A stretch of 9,176 bases of DNA from Candidatus Omnitrophota bacterium (GTDB lineage Bacteria > Omnitrophota > Gorgyraeia > 2-02-FULL-51-18 > JAGOUK01). How positions within the stretch are numbered: the first letter of the stretch is position 1; each line of letters opens with the position of its first letter. The notes beneath the pieces were generated by a model. The model was not told where the DNA came from. It made no database searches and saw nothing but the letters and a program-made list of their open reading frames with translations. The translations under genes and the position numbers were made by a program. Of the stretch, positions 8,103-9,176 are shown piece by piece. The stretch covers positions 1 through 9,176 of the forward strand of contig JAGOUK010000043.1 in NCBI GenBank assembly GCA_018061225.1. The letters are read 5' to 3'.

Positions 8103-8131
8103 TTGAAAAGGGCTCTCTGCTCGGGTATACT
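8103..8131 (+). promoter_or_regulatory. Near-consensus sigma70-type promoter of the comFB-like gene
   Basis: TTGAAA (8103-8108) and TATACT (8126-8131) are separated by exactly 17 nt, each matching the consensus at five of six positions. An A/T-rich stretch upstream (8063-8084) may act as an UP element. The start near 8138 would give a leader of about 88 nt, unusually AT-rich from about 8141 to 8216. It is the best-looking promoter in the window. Confidence 0.75.
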
Positions 8132-8225
8132 GACCTCGTTCCCAATATTTTTAGAAATCATTCGGGTTTAAATTTTTAGGCTCAAGCATTTCTGGATTTA
8201 ATCACGTTTTTACATCGAGGGTATT

Positions 8226-8555
8226 ATGAAGACTATCAAAACGGCCCGCGCCAAAAGCCCGAAAGCCGACAACAAAGAATACCATGTGGTCAATTACATG
8301 GAAGAACTCGTGAACATCACGCTCAAGGGTTTGATCTCGCAACTTCCTGACAAGAGCCGTCCATCCGGCAAGCAGGAGGTCGACGTTCGCGCGCTGGCGC
8401 TCAACCGCCTGTGGCCGATGTATGTCACCACGGAAAAGGGTAAAAAATTCGTTCAGCGGGACGTCGTCACCGACAAGATCGACCGTGACGTGACCCGCGA
8501 GCTGCGCGCCGCGCTCGAAATCGTTTCGAAGCATCCCGCCGCCAAGAACGCCTAA
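8226..8555 (+). CDS. comFB: ComFB-family protein lacking the usual cysteines
   Basis: A 109-residue soluble protein. VVNYMEELV (21-29) and EVDVRALALNRLWPMYVTTEKG (51-72, quoted in parts: DVRALALNRL then YVTTEKG) are the two conserved blocks of the ComFB (late competence development) family. Members studied in cyanobacteria have been reported to bind cyclic dinucleotides; the Bacillus protein's role is unclear. Typical members carry a cysteine cluster between the blocks, but this protein has no cysteine at all, so it cannot bind metal that way. The N-terminus (1-17) is basic and probably disordered. GAGGG (8217-8221) supports the start. It appears monocistronic, with its own strong promoter and a hairpin after it, suggesting high expression. 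No competence or pilus genes are nearby. Family assignment is fairly sure; function is not. Confidence 0.75.
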   Translation: MKTIKTARAKSPKADNKEYHVVNYMEELVNITLKGLISQLPDKSRPSGKQEVDVRALALNRLWPMYVTTEKGKKFVQRDVVTDKIDRDVTRELRAALEIVSKHPAAKNA

Positions 8556-8575
8556 CCGCGACTTTTCGAACAGGC

Positions 8576-8584
8576 TGTTATAAT
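8576..8584 (+). promoter_or_regulatory. Extended -10 promoter at the start of the AddB-like gene
   Basis: TGTTATAAT gives a TGn extension and a perfect TATAAT (8579-8584). The hexamer 17 nt upstream (8556-8561) is not -35-like. The expected start, about 6-8 nt downstream, falls at 8590-8592, at or next to the ATG at 8592, so the message would be leaderless. The last three bases of the -10 lie in the hairpin arm. Confidence 0.5.
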
Positions 8585-8609
8585 GGGCCGCATGAAAATG
8601 CGGCCCATT
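8582..8609 (+). terminator. Perfect 12-bp hairpin with GAAA loop between comFB and the AddB-like gene
   Basis: AATGGGCCGCAT (8582-8593) is the exact reverse complement of ATGCGGCCCATT (8598-8609), with GAAA between them. A short TTTT (8608-8611) follows. Starting 26 nt after the comFB stop, it may terminate that transcript, though the T run is weak. It also contains the start codon of the next gene, so it may control that gene instead. Confidence 0.5.
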
Positions 8610-9176
8610 TTGCGTTTGTTCACCGGCGCCGCCGGTACGGGAAAAACCTCCCGATGCATCGAGCTTTTTCGTGACCGCATCCTGGCATCCGGCAGCTCGG
8701 GCCTCAGCACCTCCTCCTATTTCATCCTTCCCAACAAAGAACACACCGACCGCATCCATGATCTTCTGACACGCGACGAGCGCATTCCGGGGCTGGCGCA
8801 GCATCATTTGCTGCCGATCGGAGACTTCATGCGTTTCAAGTGCTGGACGGGGCGCGACCGTGTTGTCTCGCAATTTGAACGGAGATGGCTGGCGCGTCAG
8901 GCGCTGGATTCCCGGCCGTGGAGCTGGATGGCCAAAAGCGCGGGCACGGCCGGCATGGCGGAGTGCATGGCCAACTTTTTACGCGAGTGGAAAAGTTCCG
9001 GCGCTCAAGGCCGCGGGTTGTCAGAGGTGTTTGCTCGATTGCGGGAAACGGGCAGTGACACCGACAAGGCCTCGGATCTGGAGGGCTTTTGTGAGGCTTA
9101 TGAAGCGGCGAAGGCCGCCGCCGGATTTAGGGATCCCGAAGACATGGTGGCTGATTTTGCGAGACAAAGCGAGGGG
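8592..9176 (+). CDS. addB: AddB-like helicase/PD-(D/E)XK nuclease, N-terminal part (3' partial)
   Basis: An open frame of 195 codons runs from ATG 8592 to the window edge without a stop. The protein opens with LRLFTGAAGTGKTSRCIELF (7-26), containing a Walker A loop GAAGTGKT (12-19, K18), and continues with FILPNKEHTDRIHDLL (44-59). This layout, with a Walker A within the first 20 residues then a FILPN-type strand, is that of AddB/RexB and related subunits of double-strand-break-processing nucleases. These are usually around 1000 residues with a C-terminal nuclease; that part is outside the window. There is no Shine-Dalgarno sequence before either ATG (8592 or in-frame 8598), and a TATAAT box sits so close that leaderless initiation is likely. 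Another UvrD-like helicase subunit or a stand-alone PD-(D/E)XK protein is possible. Confidence 0.7.
   Translation, partial: MKMRPILRLFTGAAGTGKTSRCIELFRDRILASGSSGLSTSSYFILPNKEHTDRIHDLLTRDERIPGLAQHHLLPIGDFMRFKCWTGRDRVVSQFERRWLARQALDSRPWSWMAKSAGTAGMAECMANFLREWKSSGAQGRGLSEVFARLRETGSDTDKASDLEGFCEAYEAAKAAAGFRDPEDMVADFARQSEG

Noticed and set aside
8202..8873. 223-codon open frame on the - strand across comFB and the AddB-like gene
   Set aside because: It spans two + strand genes and an intergenic promoter/hairpin and has no recognisable motif. Both + strand readings have family signatures.

Overview
This is a chromosomal housekeeping window from a fairly GC-rich bacterium, compactly packed with almost every gene on the + strand. 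The core is a cvpA-dnaG-rpoD block, a variant of the macromolecular-synthesis operon. It is followed by two tRNA genes, a C4 zinc-ribbon/coiled-coil gene with RNase HI, a ComFB-family gene, and the 5' end of a large AddB-like nuclease gene. Lineage cannot be fixed from this sequence alone. The genes are typical of a deep-branching or candidate-phylum bacterium (a PVC-group lineage such as Omnitrophota is a guess). No phage, insertion sequence, CRISPR array or plasmid function is visible.

Layout. 1-138 is the C-terminus of an unrecognised protein with 11-residue tandem repeats, followed by a strong terminator (182-224). 240-2199 holds lhgO (L-2-hydroxyglutarate oxidase type) and rsmE (16S rRNA U1498 methyltransferase), 13 nt apart. 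2200-2425 is an AT-rich regulatory region with two promoter candidates and a small hairpin. 2426-6649 is cvpA, dnaG and rpoD, closely spaced; dnaG and rpoD overlap by 29 nt. A textbook terminator (6667-6709) closes it. A separate extended -10 promoter then drives tRNA-Ile2 (CAT) and tRNA-Val (CAC), which run straight into the zinc-ribbon gene and overlapping rnhA. A near-consensus sigma70-type promoter (8103-8131) drives the comFB-like gene. A 12-bp perfect hairpin at 8582-8609 then overlaps both a -10 box and the start codon of the last gene.

Function. Replication priming (DnaG) and the primary sigma factor (RpoD) are translationally linked. Ribosome maturation (RsmE), decoding (two tRNAs), RNA/DNA hybrid removal (RNase HI) and probable DNA-break processing (AddB-like) make this an information-processing neighbourhood. 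I see no clearly new multi-gene system. The points most worth a second look are small-scale: a possibly leaderless AddB start that escapes a start-codon-occluding hairpin, a ComFB protein without cysteines, an mRNA whose 5' end would be made by tRNA processing, the hairpin chain before lhgO, and an inverted repeat in the tRNA promoter.
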